64,000 nt of DNA. Origin: Gemella bergeri ATCC 700627 (lineage in GTDB: Bacteria; Bacillota; Bacilli; Staphylococcales; Gemellaceae). Below are positions 22,810 through 32,061 of the stretch, piece after piece. Every line of letters starts with the position of its first letter. Within the stretch, counting starts at the first letter, position 1. The notes under the pieces are model-generated. The model saw only the letters and a program-made list of their open reading frames with translations, was not told the origin of the DNA and did not search any database. The position numbers and the translations under genes were made by a program. The stretch is taken from positions 1 through 64,000 of the forward strand of contig NZ_KI271821.1 of the NCBI RefSeq assembly GCF_000469465.1, in the 5' to 3' direction.

Positions 22810-22898
22810 TTTATATTGATATTATGAAATTCTATCAAAAAAGATACTAAGTATAATAAAAAAACGTACTTGATATTTTTTTTATACAACTATATAAT
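22810..22898. promoter_or_regulatory. Divergent promoters and candidate HxlR operator
   Basis: Plus strand: TTGATA (22870-22875), 17 bp, TATAAT (22893-22898) for the nitroreductase. Minus strand: TTGATA (22838-22833), 17 bp, TATAAA (22815-22810) for hxlR. Between the two -35 boxes lies a near-perfect palindrome ATACT-A-AGTAT (22844-22854). Its position suits a site for the HxlR protein controlling both directions. Confidence 0.6.
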
Positions 22899-22971
22899 CA
22901 TATATATAAATTATAAAACAAAAATGCTCTTGAAGCAAGATAAAATTTAAAAATAAAAAGGAGATTTCAAT

Positions 22972-23559
22972 ATGACACAAGAGAAATTATATCAAACAAG
23001 AAGAAGCAATTACGCATTAGGAAAAAATCTTCCAATTTCAGAAGAGAAAGTGTTAGAAATTATAAAAAATGCGATAAAATATTCACCAAGTGCTATTAAT
23101 TCACAAACTGCACATGCAGTAGTGTTGTTAGGTGATAACCATGATAAATTATGGAATATAACATTTAATGAATTATCTAAAATATTACCTAATGAAGATG
23201 CTAAAAAAACAACTAAAGATAAATTAGATACTTTTTCTGCAGCATACGGAACAATTTTATTCTTTGAAGATCATGATATAGTAAAAGGATTGCAAGAACA
23301 ATTCCCAACATATGCTGATAATTTTCCATTATGGTCTGAACAATCAACAGGTATTGCATCATTTGCTGTATGGAATGCATTGTCAGAGGCTGGAGTAGGT
23401 GCAAATATACAACACTACAATCCATTAATTGATGATGCTGTAGCTAAAGAATGGGATATTCCAACTAATATGGTATTACGTGCACAAATGCTATTTGGTG
23501 AAATTACAGCTCCGGCAGCGCCTATTGAAAGAACTGATAGAACACGTATAATAAAATAA
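22972..23559 (+). CDS. Nitroreductase-family FMN oxidoreductase
   Basis: A 195-residue flavoprotein of the nitroreductase family. The N-terminal RRSNYAL and SPSAINSQTAHAVVL supply FMN phosphate and ribityl contacts, and the C-terminal portion carries the second FMN contact region. Length fits the short HP0893/YfnB-like oxidoreductases that reduce nitro-aromatics, quinones or related electrophiles with NAD(P)H. The divergent HxlR gene is the probable regulator. AAGGAG precedes the ATG, and a hairpin terminator follows. Confidence 0.87.
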   Translation: MTQEKLYQTRRSNYALGKNLPISEEKVLEIIKNAIKYSPSAINSQTAHAVVLLGDNHDKLWNITFNELSKILPNEDAKKTTKDKLDTFSAAYGTILFFEDHDIVKGLQEQFPTYADNFPLWSEQSTGIASFAVWNALSEAGVGANIQHYNPLIDDAVAKEWDIPTNMVLRAQMLFGEITAPAAPIERTDRTRIIK

Positions 23560-23574
23560 TTTTTTAAAAAAATT

Positions 23575-23620
23575 ATAAACTTTCTTTTTAATTATTGTAA
23601 TAAAGAGAAAGTTTATTTTA
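23575..23620 (+). terminator. Terminator after nitroreductase gene
   Basis: An 11-bp perfect stem (23575-23585 with 23606-23616) that extends inward by 5 more pairs, one of them G-U, followed by TTTATTT-type sequence. Confidence 0.75.
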
Positions 23621-23751
23621 TTTATTAATAATTACGAATAATAATGAATAGAACTCAAAAAAGTAAAGATTAATTTTAATTTTTTATATTTTAAATTTAA
23701 GAAAATATAAAATTATATTTTTTATAAATAATAAATTTATAAGCACAAAAA

Positions 23752-23780
23752 TTGAAACGCATACATTGTTATGTTATTAT
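23752..23780 (+). promoter_or_regulatory. Promoter of aldehyde dehydrogenase gene
   Basis: TTGAAA (23752-23757), 17 bp and TATTAT (23775-23780), with AAGGAG shortly before the ATG at 23810. Confidence 0.65.
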
Positions 23781-23809
23781 GATAAAAAAATTAAAAAGGA
23801 GATTTTCTT

Positions 23810-25288
23810 ATGGAAAAATTAAAAAAAGAAAATTTTAAAATGTATATTGATGGGGAATGGGTGGACTCATCAGATAAATTAGTTGTGAAATCTTATAACC
23901 CGGCTAATTCAGAGTATTTAGCGAACTTCCCAGATGCGACTGAAGAAGATGTAAATAGTGCAGTAGCCGCTGCAAGAAAAGCCTTTAAAACTTGGAAAAA
24001 AACAACAGTTAGCGAACGTGCTGCCTTATTAAATAAAATTGCAGATATAATTGATGAAAACACGGAACTGTTAGCAATAACAGAATCACTTGATAATGGT
24101 AAACCAATAAGAGAAACATTAAGTGTTGACATTCCGTTAAGTGCAAAACATTTTAGATATTTTGCGGGATGTATTTTAGCTGACGAAGGACAAGCAACGG
24201 TATTGGATGAGAAATTTTTAAGTCTAATTTTAAGAGAGCCTATAGGTGTGGTTGGGCAAATTATACCTTGGAATTTTCCGTTTTTAATGGCAGCGTGGAA
24301 ACTTGCACCGGCATTGGCAGCAGGGAATACTATCGTTATTAAACCGTCAAGTTTAACTTCACTTAGCTTGTTGACATTTGTAGAATTAATTCAAGATATA
24401 TTACCTAAAGGGGTACTAAACGTAGTTACAGGACGTGGAAGCAAATCAGGTGAGTTTCTAAAAAATCATAACGGTTTAGATAAACTGGCATTTACGGGAT
24501 CAACAGAAGTGGGAAGAAAAATCGCTTTAGCTGCTGCAGAAAAATTGATACCCGCAACATTAGAATTGGGTGGTAAATCAGCAAATATTATTTTAGATGA
24601 TGCAGATATGGAAAAAGCATTAGATGGTGTTCAATTAGGTATCTTATTTAACCAAGGGCAAGTGTGTTGCGCCGGTTCAAGAATATTTGTTCAAGAGGGT
24701 ATTTATGATGAGTTTGTAGCGAAAGTAAAAGAAAGATTTACTAAACTTATAATAGGGGATCCGTTAAACCCTAAAACACAAATGGGAAGCCAAATTGATG
24801 AAAAACAAGCCGAAAAAATTATTAACTATATTGAAATTGCTAAAAAAGAAGGCGGAGAGATTCTCGTAGGTGGAGAAAGATATACGGAAAATGGTTGTGG
24901 CAAAGGAGCATTTGTTAAACCAACATTAATTACCAATATAAATAACGGATGTCGTATCGCTCAAGAAGAGGTATTTGGACCGGTTTCGGTAATTATTAAA
25001 TTCAAATCTGATGAGGAAGTTATTAATCAGGCAAATGACAGTGAATATGGACTGGCTGGAGCAGTATTTTCTAAAAATATTAATAGAGCATTAAATATTG
25101 CTCGTAGTGTTGAAACCGGAAGAATGTGGGTTAATACTTATAATCAAATTCCAGAGCATGCACCATTTGGCGGATATAAGAAATCAGGTATTGGACGTGA
25201 AACTCATAAAGTTATTCTTGAACACTATTCACAAATGAAAAATATCTTAATTGATTTAACTGATGATATATCAGGATTTTATAATTAA
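23810..25288 (+). CDS. NAD(P)-dependent aldehyde dehydrogenase
   Basis: A 492-residue ALDH-superfamily enzyme. The cofactor site shows IPWNFPFLMAAWKLAPALAA and FTGSTEVGRK. The general base is Glu252 (LELGGK) and the nucleophile is Cys286 (NQGQVCCAGSR); a second Cys follows directly. The C-terminus has PFGGYKKSGIGRE. It resembles the AldA/betaine-aldehyde branch, oxidising small aldehydes to acids; the exact substrate cannot be told from sequence. It stands alone with its own promoter and two downstream terminators. Confidence 0.92.
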   Translation: MEKLKKENFKMYIDGEWVDSSDKLVVKSYNPANSEYLANFPDATEEDVNSAVAAARKAFKTWKKTTVSERAALLNKIADIIDENTELLAITESLDNGKPIRETLSVDIPLSAKHFRYFAGCILADEGQATVLDEKFLSLILREPIGVVGQIIPWNFPFLMAAWKLAPALAAGNTIVIKPSSLTSLSLLTFVELIQDILPKGVLNVVTGRGSKSGEFLKNHNGLDKLAFTGSTEVGRKIALAAAEKLIPATLELGGKSANIILDDADMEKALDGVQLGILFNQGQVCCAGSRIFVQEGIYDEFVAKVKERFTKLIIGDPLNPKTQMGSQIDEKQAEKIINYIEIAKKEGGEILVGGERYTENGCGKGAFVKPTLITNINNGCRIAQEEVFGPVSVIIKFKSDEEVINQANDSEYGLAGAVFSKNINRALNIARSVETGRMWVNTYNQIPEHAPFGGYKKSGIGRETHKVILEHYSQMKNILIDLTDDISGFYN

Positions 25289-25306
25289 GACTTTGTAAAA
25301 AAATAA

Positions 25307-25339
25307 AGGTGTAGAACAAAAATCTACATCTCTATTTTT
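25307..25339 (+). terminator. Terminator after aldehyde dehydrogenase gene
   Basis: A 9-bp stem (25307-25315 with 25323-25331), one G-U pair, a 7-nt loop and then CTATTTTTT. Confidence 0.8.
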
Positions 25340-25370
25340 TAAGTAGATAATTTATTATTATAATTTTAAG

Positions 25371-25396
25371 AAAACAACAGATTGCTGTTGTTTTTT
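25371..25396. terminator. Second terminator before clpX
   Basis: A perfect 10-bp stem AAAACAACAG/CTGTTGTTTT (25371-25380 with 25385-25394), a 4-nt loop and two more T. It stands 32 bp after the first terminator with no gene between them, so it may be a back-up. The remaining ~235 bp of the gap holds only the clpX promoter. Confidence 0.75.
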
Positions 25397-25519
25397 AAAT
25401 TCATTGATTAAGAATAAAAAGTAAAATAATACATGTTATGATAGAAATGCTGAAATTTTTATAAATTAAAATAAAAGAAAGAACGATACATAAATATTTG
25501 TAGATTGTACCAAAATTAC

Positions 25520-25548
25520 TAGAAAATATAGGGGATATATGGTATAAT
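25520..25548 (+). promoter_or_regulatory. Promoter of clpX-lon-engB
   Basis: An extended -10, TG-G-TATAAT (25540-25548), with a weak -35 TAGAAA (25520-25525) at 17 bp. Confidence 0.6.
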
Positions 25549-25631
25549 GTAGTGTATCTTTTTGAGCTTTATGATACAATTATAACGAAAGATAAAATAG
25601 TTATAAAGTTCAAGATTGTGAGGTGTAATTA

Positions 25632-26843
25632 ATGAAACACGATACTAAAAAAATACATTGTTCATTTTGTGGTAAAAGCACTGATGAAGTGTTTAAGATG
25701 ATTGCAGGTAACGATGTATTTATTTGTGATGAGTGTGTAGACTTGTGTTCTGATATGATTGAAGAAGAATTAGAGTATAGAAATAATTTGACAAAAAAAG
25801 AATTTAAATTATTAAAGCCACATGAAATAATGAATAAATTAAATGATTATGTAATAAGTCAAGATAAAGCAAAAAAATCAGTTGCTGTTGCTGTTTACAA
25901 TCATTATAAAAGAATAAATACAAAAAAAGATGATAACGATATTGAGTTACAAAAAAGTAATATTGCTTTAATAGGAAGTACAGGTTCAGGAAAAACTTTA
26001 ATAGCACAAACCTTGGCTAAAATGTTAGATGTTCCTTTTGCTATTTCCGATGCAACAACTTTAACAGAAGCCGGATATGTAGGAGAGGACGTTGAAAATA
26101 TTTTACTTCGTCTTATTCAAAATGCCAATTATGATATAGAGAGAGCTGAAAGAGGAATTATCTATATTGACGAAATTGATAAAATCGCTAAGAAAGGTGA
26201 AAATGTTTCAATAACACGTGATGTATCCGGTGAAGGTGTTCAACAGGCATTATTAAAAATCTTGGAAGGAACGATTGCAAGTGTACCTCCACAAGGAGGA
26301 AGAAAGCACCCCGGGGAAGAAATGATAAAAATAAATACAAAAGATATTTTATTTATTATTGGTGGAGCATTTTCAGGAATTGAAGAAATAATAAAACGTC
26401 GTTTGGGAGAAAAAATTATTGGTTTTTCTAAGAGTGATGAACTTAATGACGAAGAAGATATTATTTCAAAAGTAAAACATGAAGATTTGGTAAAATTTGG
26501 AATTATACCGGAATTTATCGGTAGAATACCTGTCATTTGTTATTTAGAAGAACTTGATGAGAAAGATTTAATAAGGGTATTAAAAGAACCTAAAAATTCA
26601 GTATTAAAGCAATATGAATACTTATTTGAATTAGATAATGTTAAGTTAATATTTGAAAATTCAGCATTAGAAGAAATTGCCAAAGAATCAATAAAAAGAA
26701 AAACAGGGGCAAGAGGGTTACGTTCTATAATTGAAGAAATATTACTTGACGTAATGTATGATATACCGAGCGAAAAAAATATTACAGAATGTATTGTAAC
26801 TAAAGAGAATGTAATTAACAAAACAAAACCAATATTAAAATAA
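25632..26843 (+). CDS. clpX: ATP-dependent Clp protease ATP-binding subunit ClpX
   Basis: A 403-residue AAA+ unfoldase that feeds ClpP. The N-terminal zinc-binding domain has Cys10/Cys13 and Cys32/Cys35. Walker A is GSTGSGKT (115-122), Walker B is [13 protein letters not shown], and the sensor-2 region is [19 protein letters not shown]. Length is slightly short of the usual 420. It is the first gene of clpX-lon-engB, a Bacilli arrangement; tig is not upstream here. Confidence 0.96.
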   Translation: MKHDTKKIHCSFCGKSTDEVFKMIAGNDVFICDECVDLCSDMIEEELEYRNNLTKKEFKLLKPHEIMNKLNDYVISQDKAKKSVAVAVYNHYKRINTKKDDNDIELQKSNIALIGSTGSGKTLIAQTLAKMLDVPFAISDATTLTEAGYVGEDVENILLRLIQNANYDIERAERGIIYIDEIDKIAKKGENVSITRDVSGEGVQQALLKILEGTIASVPPQGGRKHPGEEMIKINTKDILFIIGGAFSGIEEIIKRRLGEKIIGFSKSDELNDEEDIISKVKHEDLVKFGIIPEFIGRIPVICYLEELDEKDLIRVLKEPKNSVLKQYEYLFELDNVKLIFENSALEEIAKESIKRKTGARGLRSIIEEILLDVMYDIPSEKNITECIVTKENVINKTKPILK

Positions 26844-26865
26844 TTGATTGAGAGAGGAGTTAGTT

Positions 26866-29163
26866 TTGGGTAAATATTATTTATTAGAACATAAAGATTT
26901 ATTTTTCCCGTCTAATACTTACACAATAGATATAGAGGATAAAAGATTTTTAAAAACTATAAAAAGATTGAAAAAAGATAAATTTTCCGTTTTTATTGCT
27001 AATAATCGAAAATTTATTGATACTTATGATGAAGAATTTTCAGAAGAGGATATGTACGATGCACAAGGTTTTAACATTTTCTTTGGTACATACGGTCAAT
27101 TAACTGTTGATAAGAAAAATAAAATTTATCAATATTCATGTTATGGTGTTGCGGAAGTGAAAAGTGGTGTATATAAAGATAATATGGTAGAGTACTTAGA
27201 TATAACCACAAAAGAAACTGAACATGGTGATATTAATGAAAATGTGGCGTTGATAAAATTAAAAACCGAACTTAGTACATACTTAGCTAATGAAAATTTT
27301 GAGATAGATCTTTATGAAACAGATGATTTGGAGAAATTTATTAATAAGAATATTAAGTATTTTCCAATTGATAGATTTTTTAAAAAACGTGTGTTATACT
27401 CATTAAGTTTAGATAAAAAAGTTGCTGCTATTTTAAAAGGATTTGATATGCTTGATTCGGGCGTAGATTTAAAACGTAAAATTGATAAAAAAGTTAGAGA
27501 AAATATTGATAATCAACAAAAAGAATATTTTTTACGTGAGCAGATGAAAGTAGTTCAAGATGAACTTAAACAAATTGTTCCGGAAGATGATGATTTAGAA
27601 AAATTGAAAAAGCAAATTTTAGATATAAAATTAGCTAAAGAAGATGAAGATGTTCTTATGAAAGAGTTGGATAGATTAGAAAAAACTCCGGTAATGAGTC
27701 CGGAACATTCTATTATTAGAACATATTTAGAAACTGTAGTTGCACTCCCTTGGAATAATGTCACTAAAGATGAGATTGATATAAAAAATGCAGAAAAAAT
27801 CTTAAATGAAGATCACTACGGCTTGGAAAAGATAAAAGAGCGTATTTTGGAATTTTTAGCAGTTAAAAAACTGCGTGAGGATATGAAATCACCAATTCTC
27901 TGCTTAGCCGGTCCTCCGGGAGTAGGGAAAAGTTCTTTAGCAAAATCAATAGCAACTTCTATGAACAGAAGTTTTATCCGTATATCTTTAGGTGGTATAA
28001 GAGATGAAGCAGAAATAAGAGGGCATAGAAGAACCTATTTAGGAGCCTTACCGGGAAAATTAATTCAATCATTAAAAAAAGTAAAAACTAAAAATCCAGT
28101 TATTTTATTAGATGAAATAGATAAGATGGCTTCAGATATAAAAGGAGATCCGGCAGCAGCGATGTTGGAAGTAATTGATCCTGAACAAAATAATGAATTT
28201 GTGGATCACTATTTGGATATTCCTTTTGATTTATCACAAGTATTGTTTATTGCAACTGCTAATAATTTAGGGATGATTCCAGCACCGCTCCGTGATAGAA
28301 TGGAAATTATAGAATTAGAATCTTATACGGTAAAAGAAAAAGAGAATATTGCAATTAAATATTTAATACCGAAACAAATAAAAGAGAATGGCTTAGAAAT
28401 TAACAATGTTACATTTTCAAAAGCAGCGGTGAATAAGATAATCAACAGTTACACTTATGAAGCCGGAGTCAGAAGTTTAGACAGAGTAATTGCTTCGGTA
28501 TGCAGGAAAGCTGCATTACGTGTATTAAAAGGTGAAGAAAAAATAAAAGTTGGTGTCAATAACTTAGAAAGTTTTGTCGGCCCTGAAAAATATAATATGA
28601 AAGATAAAAATAGTGAACCGCAAATCGGATTAGTTAATGGGTTAGCCTACACTAGTGTAGGAGGTGATACTTTGGAAATAGAAACAAGTATTTCTAAAGG
28701 AAGTGGAAAAATTGTTCTTACCGGTAAATTAGGTGATGTAATGAAAGAATCGGCACAAATGGCTATTTCATATTTAAGATCTAATGCGGAGGAGTTGGGG
28801 CTTTCCGATATTAATTTTTCTGAAATAGATATTCACCTTCATGTTCCTGAAGGTGCAGTACCTAAAGATGGACCTTCGGCAGGAATAACAATAACGACTT
28901 CTGTATATTCAGCACTTACGAAAAAAACGGTTGATAATAATATTGCTATGACGGGAGAAATGACTCTTCATGGAAAAATCCTTCCAATTGGCGGGGTAAA
29001 AGAAAAAGTTTTAAGTTCAGAAAAAATGAATATTAATACTATTATTATTCCAACTAAAAATAAAAAAGATTTGATTGATATTCCAAGAGAAGTTTTGAAC
29101 AGATTGACTATTTATACTGTAGATAATATTCATCAAGTATTTGGTGTGGTGTTTGGAGAATAA
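26866..29163 (+). CDS. lon: ATP-dependent protease Lon
   Basis: A 765-residue AAA+ serine protease. The N-terminal substrate domain (about 1-190) and a coiled coil lead to Walker A GPPGVGKSS (349-357). The catalytic dyad is Ser671 (PKDGPSAG) and Lys714 (GGVKEKVL), exactly 43 residues apart as in Lon. I start at TTG 26866: the open frame begins at TTG 26848, but GAGAGGAG lies at 26852-26859 between the two. It is 22 bp after clpX. Confidence 0.95.
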   Translation: MGKYYLLEHKDLFFPSNTYTIDIEDKRFLKTIKRLKKDKFSVFIANNRKFIDTYDEEFSEEDMYDAQGFNIFFGTYGQLTVDKKNKIYQYSCYGVAEVKSGVYKDNMVEYLDITTKETEHGDINENVALIKLKTELSTYLANENFEIDLYETDDLEKFINKNIKYFPIDRFFKKRVLYSLSLDKKVAAILKGFDMLDSGVDLKRKIDKKVRENIDNQQKEYFLREQMKVVQDELKQIVPEDDDLEKLKKQILDIKLAKEDEDVLMKELDRLEKTPVMSPEHSIIRTYLETVVALPWNNVTKDEIDIKNAEKILNEDHYGLEKIKERILEFLAVKKLREDMKSPILCLAGPPGVGKSSLAKSIATSMNRSFIRISLGGIRDEAEIRGHRRTYLGALPGKLIQSLKKVKTKNPVILLDEIDKMASDIKGDPAAAMLEVIDPEQNNEFVDHYLDIPFDLSQVLFIATANNLGMIPAPLRDRMEIIELESYTVKEKENIAIKYLIPKQIKENGLEINNVTFSKAAVNKIINSYTYEAGVRSLDRVIASVCRKAALRVLKGEEKIKVGVNNLESFVGPEKYNMKDKNSEPQIGLVNGLAYTSVGGDTLEIETSISKGSGKIVLTGKLGDVMKESAQMAISYLRSNAEELGLSDINFSEIDIHLHVPEGAVPKDGPSAGITITTSVYSALTKKTVDNNIAMTGEMTLHGKILPIGGVKEKVLSSEKMNINTIIIPTKNKKDLIDIPREVLNRLTIYTVDNIHQVFGVVFGE

Positions 29164-29164
29164 T

Positions 29165-29758
29165 ATGAAAAAGTTAAATACCCATAATGTTGATTTAATA
29201 ATAAGTGCTGTATCTAAAAAACAATATCCAAAACACAATAAACCGGAAGTTGCTATGTGTGGAAGATCAAATGTTGGTAAGTCGACATTTATTAATACAT
29301 TATTAGAAAGAAAAAATTATGCTAGAGTATCATCGAAGCCGGGAAAAACAAAAACGCTTAACTTTTTTGATATAGATAATAAAGTAGTATTAGTTGATGT
29401 TCCGGGGTATGGATATACTAAACTTTCTAAAAGTGAACAAGAAAAGTTATACGATATGATAGTAGAGTATCTTGTTAATAGTGAAAATTTAAGTTTTGTA
29501 TTACATTTGGTAGATAGTAGACATAAGCCGTCACAAGATGATATAGAAATGAATGAATTTTTAAACTATTATAAAATTCCATTTGTTTTAGTGTTAACTA
29601 AAGTTGATAAAATATCAAAAAATGAGCTTTCAAAAAATATGGCAAAAATAAAAAAAGAATTAGATTTAACAAATAATATTTCAGTGATTGAGTTTTCTTC
29701 AGTTACAAAATTAGGTAAAGAAAAAATAGTGGAAGAAATATCAAAAATTTTAGTATAA
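29165..29758 (+). CDS. engB: Ribosome biogenesis GTPase EngB/YsxC
   Basis: A 197-residue TrmE-Era-EngA-EngB-type GTPase needed for 50S assembly. G1 is GRSNVGKST, G3 DVPGYGYTK and G4 TKVDK. The start is ATG 29165, one base after the lon stop, with GGAG in the lon 3' end; the frame opens earlier at 29141 inside lon. Last gene of the clpX-lon-engB unit. Confidence 0.95.
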   Translation: MKKLNTHNVDLIISAVSKKQYPKHNKPEVAMCGRSNVGKSTFINTLLERKNYARVSSKPGKTKTLNFFDIDNKVVLVDVPGYGYTKLSKSEQEKLYDMIVEYLVNSENLSFVLHLVDSRHKPSQDDIEMNEFLNYYKIPFVLVLTKVDKISKNELSKNMAKIKKELDLTNNISVIEFSSVTKLGKEKIVEEISKILV

Positions 29759-29765
29759 ATAATAT

Positions 29766-29879
29766 AAAATCGATTTTCTTATTAGAGATTTATCTATAAT
29801 GGTTGTATAATAAATATTAAGGTATAAAAATATCCTTTACATCTCGTTATAGAATCTCTTTAATAAGTAAGTCGATTTT
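29766..29879. repeat. Large imperfect inverted-repeat element
   Basis: Segments of a 114-bp stretch fold back on each other in order: 29766-29773 with 29872-29879 (8 bp), 29778-29784 with 29861-29867 (7 bp), 29785-29790 with 29853-29858 (6 bp) and 29794-29799 with 29847-29852 (6 bp). The apical region holds a smaller GGTATA/TATCC hairpin (29821-29835). It starts 8 bp after the engB stop, so it could be a terminator, a small structured RNA or a MITE-like relic. No ORF lies within it. Confidence 0.55.
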
Positions 29880-29931
29880 TTAAGAAAAACTGTTAATAAG
29901 CATTAAAAAAAGTTTCCTTAAAATTAAAAAT

Positions 29932-29960
29932 TTGATAATTAAAGTAAAAAATATTATAAT
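29932..29960 (+). promoter_or_regulatory. Promoter of sufCDSUB
   Basis: TTGATA (29932-29937), 17 bp and TATAAT (29955-29960), followed by a leader of about 50 nt and GGAGG before sufC. Confidence 0.7.
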
Positions 29961-30017
29961 TAGTGGGGTATCGATTTAATTATTTTATAACAAAAAAGTA
30001 TATGGAGGAAATTTTAG

Positions 30018-30758
30018 ATGTCAGTTCTAGATATTAAAGATTTAGAAGTATCGATTAATAAAAAACAAATTTTAAAAGGGTTAGACTTAAAAATTAAATC
30101 AGGAGAAATTCATGCTGTAATGGGTCCTAACGGTGCCGGGAAATCTACACTTGCGTCTGCCATAATGGGACATCCTAAATATGAGGTAGACGGAGGAAGT
30201 ATTTTACTTGACGGTGAGGAAGTATTGGATATGGAAGTTGATGAACGTGCACGTGCAGGTTTATTTTTAGCTATGCAATATCCGTCAGAAATACCGGGTG
30301 TTCCGACATCTGAGTTTATAAAATCTGCGATTAATGCGCAGCGCGAAGATAATATTCCATTGATGAAGTATATAAAAAAATTAGATAAAACAATGGAATT
30401 TCTAGATATGGATTTAAAAATGTCTCAACGTTATGTAAACGACGGTTTTTCAGGTGGTGAAAAAAAACGTAATGAGATATTACAGTTAATGATGATAGAA
30501 CCTAAATTTGCTATTTTAGATGAGATTGATTCAGGTCTGGATATTGACGCATTAAAAATTGTTTCTAAAGGTGTTAATAAAATGCGTGGTGAAAATTTTG
30601 GATGTTTAATTATCACTCATTACCAACGCTTATTAGATTACATTGTTCCTGATTTTGTCCATGTACTAATGAATGGAAAAATTGTAAAAACCGGTGGGTC
30701 TGAACTGGCATTACGTTTAGAAAAAGAAGGATATGATTGGTTAAAAGAAGAGGTTTAA
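30018..30758 (+). CDS. sufC: Fe-S cluster assembly ATPase SufC
   Basis: A 246-residue ABC-type ATPase that drives the SufBCD scaffold. Walker A is GPNGAGKST (36-44), the signature is FSGGEKKRNEI and Walker B is FAILDEIDSGLDI, all typical of SufC. It is the first gene of sufCDSUB, the Bacilli gene order. sufD begins one base after its stop. Confidence 0.97.
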   Translation: MSVLDIKDLEVSINKKQILKGLDLKIKSGEIHAVMGPNGAGKSTLASAIMGHPKYEVDGGSILLDGEEVLDMEVDERARAGLFLAMQYPSEIPGVPTSEFIKSAINAQREDNIPLMKYIKKLDKTMEFLDMDLKMSQRYVNDGFSGGEKKRNEILQLMMIEPKFAILDEIDSGLDIDALKIVSKGVNKMRGENFGCLIITHYQRLLDYIVPDFVHVLMNGKIVKTGGSELALRLEKEGYDWLKEEV

Positions 30759-30759
30759 T

Positions 30760-32055
30760 ATGGAAAACAATAAGTTAAAATTAAGTATTAAAACTTTAAA
30801 AAGCGTTTTTTCTGATACAAACGAACCCACGTGGTTTTTAAATATCAGAAAACTGGCTATGTATAAAAGTTATACTTTGCCTTTTCCTAAATTAGAGTCT
30901 ATGGATTTAGAAAGTTGGCAATTATTTAATATTAATTTTTCGAATTTAAGACTTTCTAATGAGAAAATTAATATTAATGAAATAAAGGATAAGTACAATA
31001 TTAAAGATTCTGATATTGTTGTAATTCAAAAAAACAATACAATATTATATATTAATATTCCTGAACAATATAAGGAAAAATTGGTTATTAAAAATATTTT
31101 TGAAGCTATGAATAATGATCACATTAAAGATAGTTTTTTATCTGTTGTTGATTATGCAGAAAGTAAGGTTACGGCTGTTCACTATAGTTTATTAAATGCA
31201 GGTTTATTTGTAGAAACTAAGGATAATGTCGTTATTGATGAACCTATTCAGTATATTGTAATAACCGATAAAAAACAAAGTTTATTTAATCATGTAACCA
31301 TAAAAGCCGGCAAAAATTCATCACTTAATTTTGTAGAAAACTATATAAACAATTTAAAAAAAGATGATACACCGTTTAGTATTGTAGTAGAAGTTGTAGC
31401 AGAAGAGAATGCCAAAGTAAACTATAGTTCTATAACCAATTTACCAAAAGGAAAACGCGGGACTATTTTACGTCGAGGATTGACAAACGATAATTCGCTT
31501 ATTAACTGGAATGTAGCGGCTATGGATGAGGCTGATGTTTATCATGATAATACTACAAATATTCTTGGGAATGGTTCGGAAGCTAACTTGAAAATAGTAA
31601 CTCTTGGGGTAAAAGAACAAAAAACATATTTTAATAGTGAAGTAGTAAATCAAGGGTTAAACTCTAGGGGTGATATACTTCAACATGGAGTTATGTTAGA
31701 TAGATCGCATATTGTTTTTAATGGAGTGGGGTTTATTGTAAAAGGTGCTACCGGTTCAAACGCTTATCAAAGTTCACGAATGTTAACGTTATCAAGCGAA
31801 GCAAAAGGTAATGCTAATCCAATGTTGTTAATTGATGAAAATGATGTTATGGCAGGACATGGTGCTTCTCTTGGAAGAATTGATGAGGAACAACTTTACT
31901 ATCTGCAAAGTAGAGGGTTATCAAAAAAAGAATCAAGTAGATTATTAGTTCATGGTTTTTTATCACCGGTTATATCAGAATTAACAGTTGATTTTATCAA
32001 AGAAATGGCAACTGTACTTATTGATGAAAAAATAAATAATAACGAGAGTGAATAG
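30760..32055 (+). CDS. sufD: Fe-S cluster assembly protein SufD
   Basis: A 431-residue scaffold partner of SufB and SufC. The right-handed beta-helix core and the C-terminal segment LYYLQSRGLSKKESSRLLVH are characteristic of the SufBD family. The divergent N-terminal ~150 residues mark it as SufD rather than SufB. Tightly packed in the operon. Confidence 0.94.
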   Translation: MENNKLKLSIKTLKSVFSDTNEPTWFLNIRKLAMYKSYTLPFPKLESMDLESWQLFNINFSNLRLSNEKININEIKDKYNIKDSDIVVIQKNNTILYINIPEQYKEKLVIKNIFEAMNNDHIKDSFLSVVDYAESKVTAVHYSLLNAGLFVETKDNVVIDEPIQYIVITDKKQSLFNHVTIKAGKNSSLNFVENYINNLKKDDTPFSIVVEVVAEENAKVNYSSITNLPKGKRGTILRRGLTNDNSLINWNVAAMDEADVYHDNTTNILGNGSEANLKIVTLGVKEQKTYFNSEVVNQGLNSRGDILQHGVMLDRSHIVFNGVGFIVKGATGSNAYQSSRMLTLSSEAKGNANPMLLIDENDVMAGHGASLGRIDEEQLYYLQSRGLSKKESSRLLVHGFLSPVISELTVDFIKEMATVLIDEKINNNESE

Positions 32056-32061
32056 TATAAT

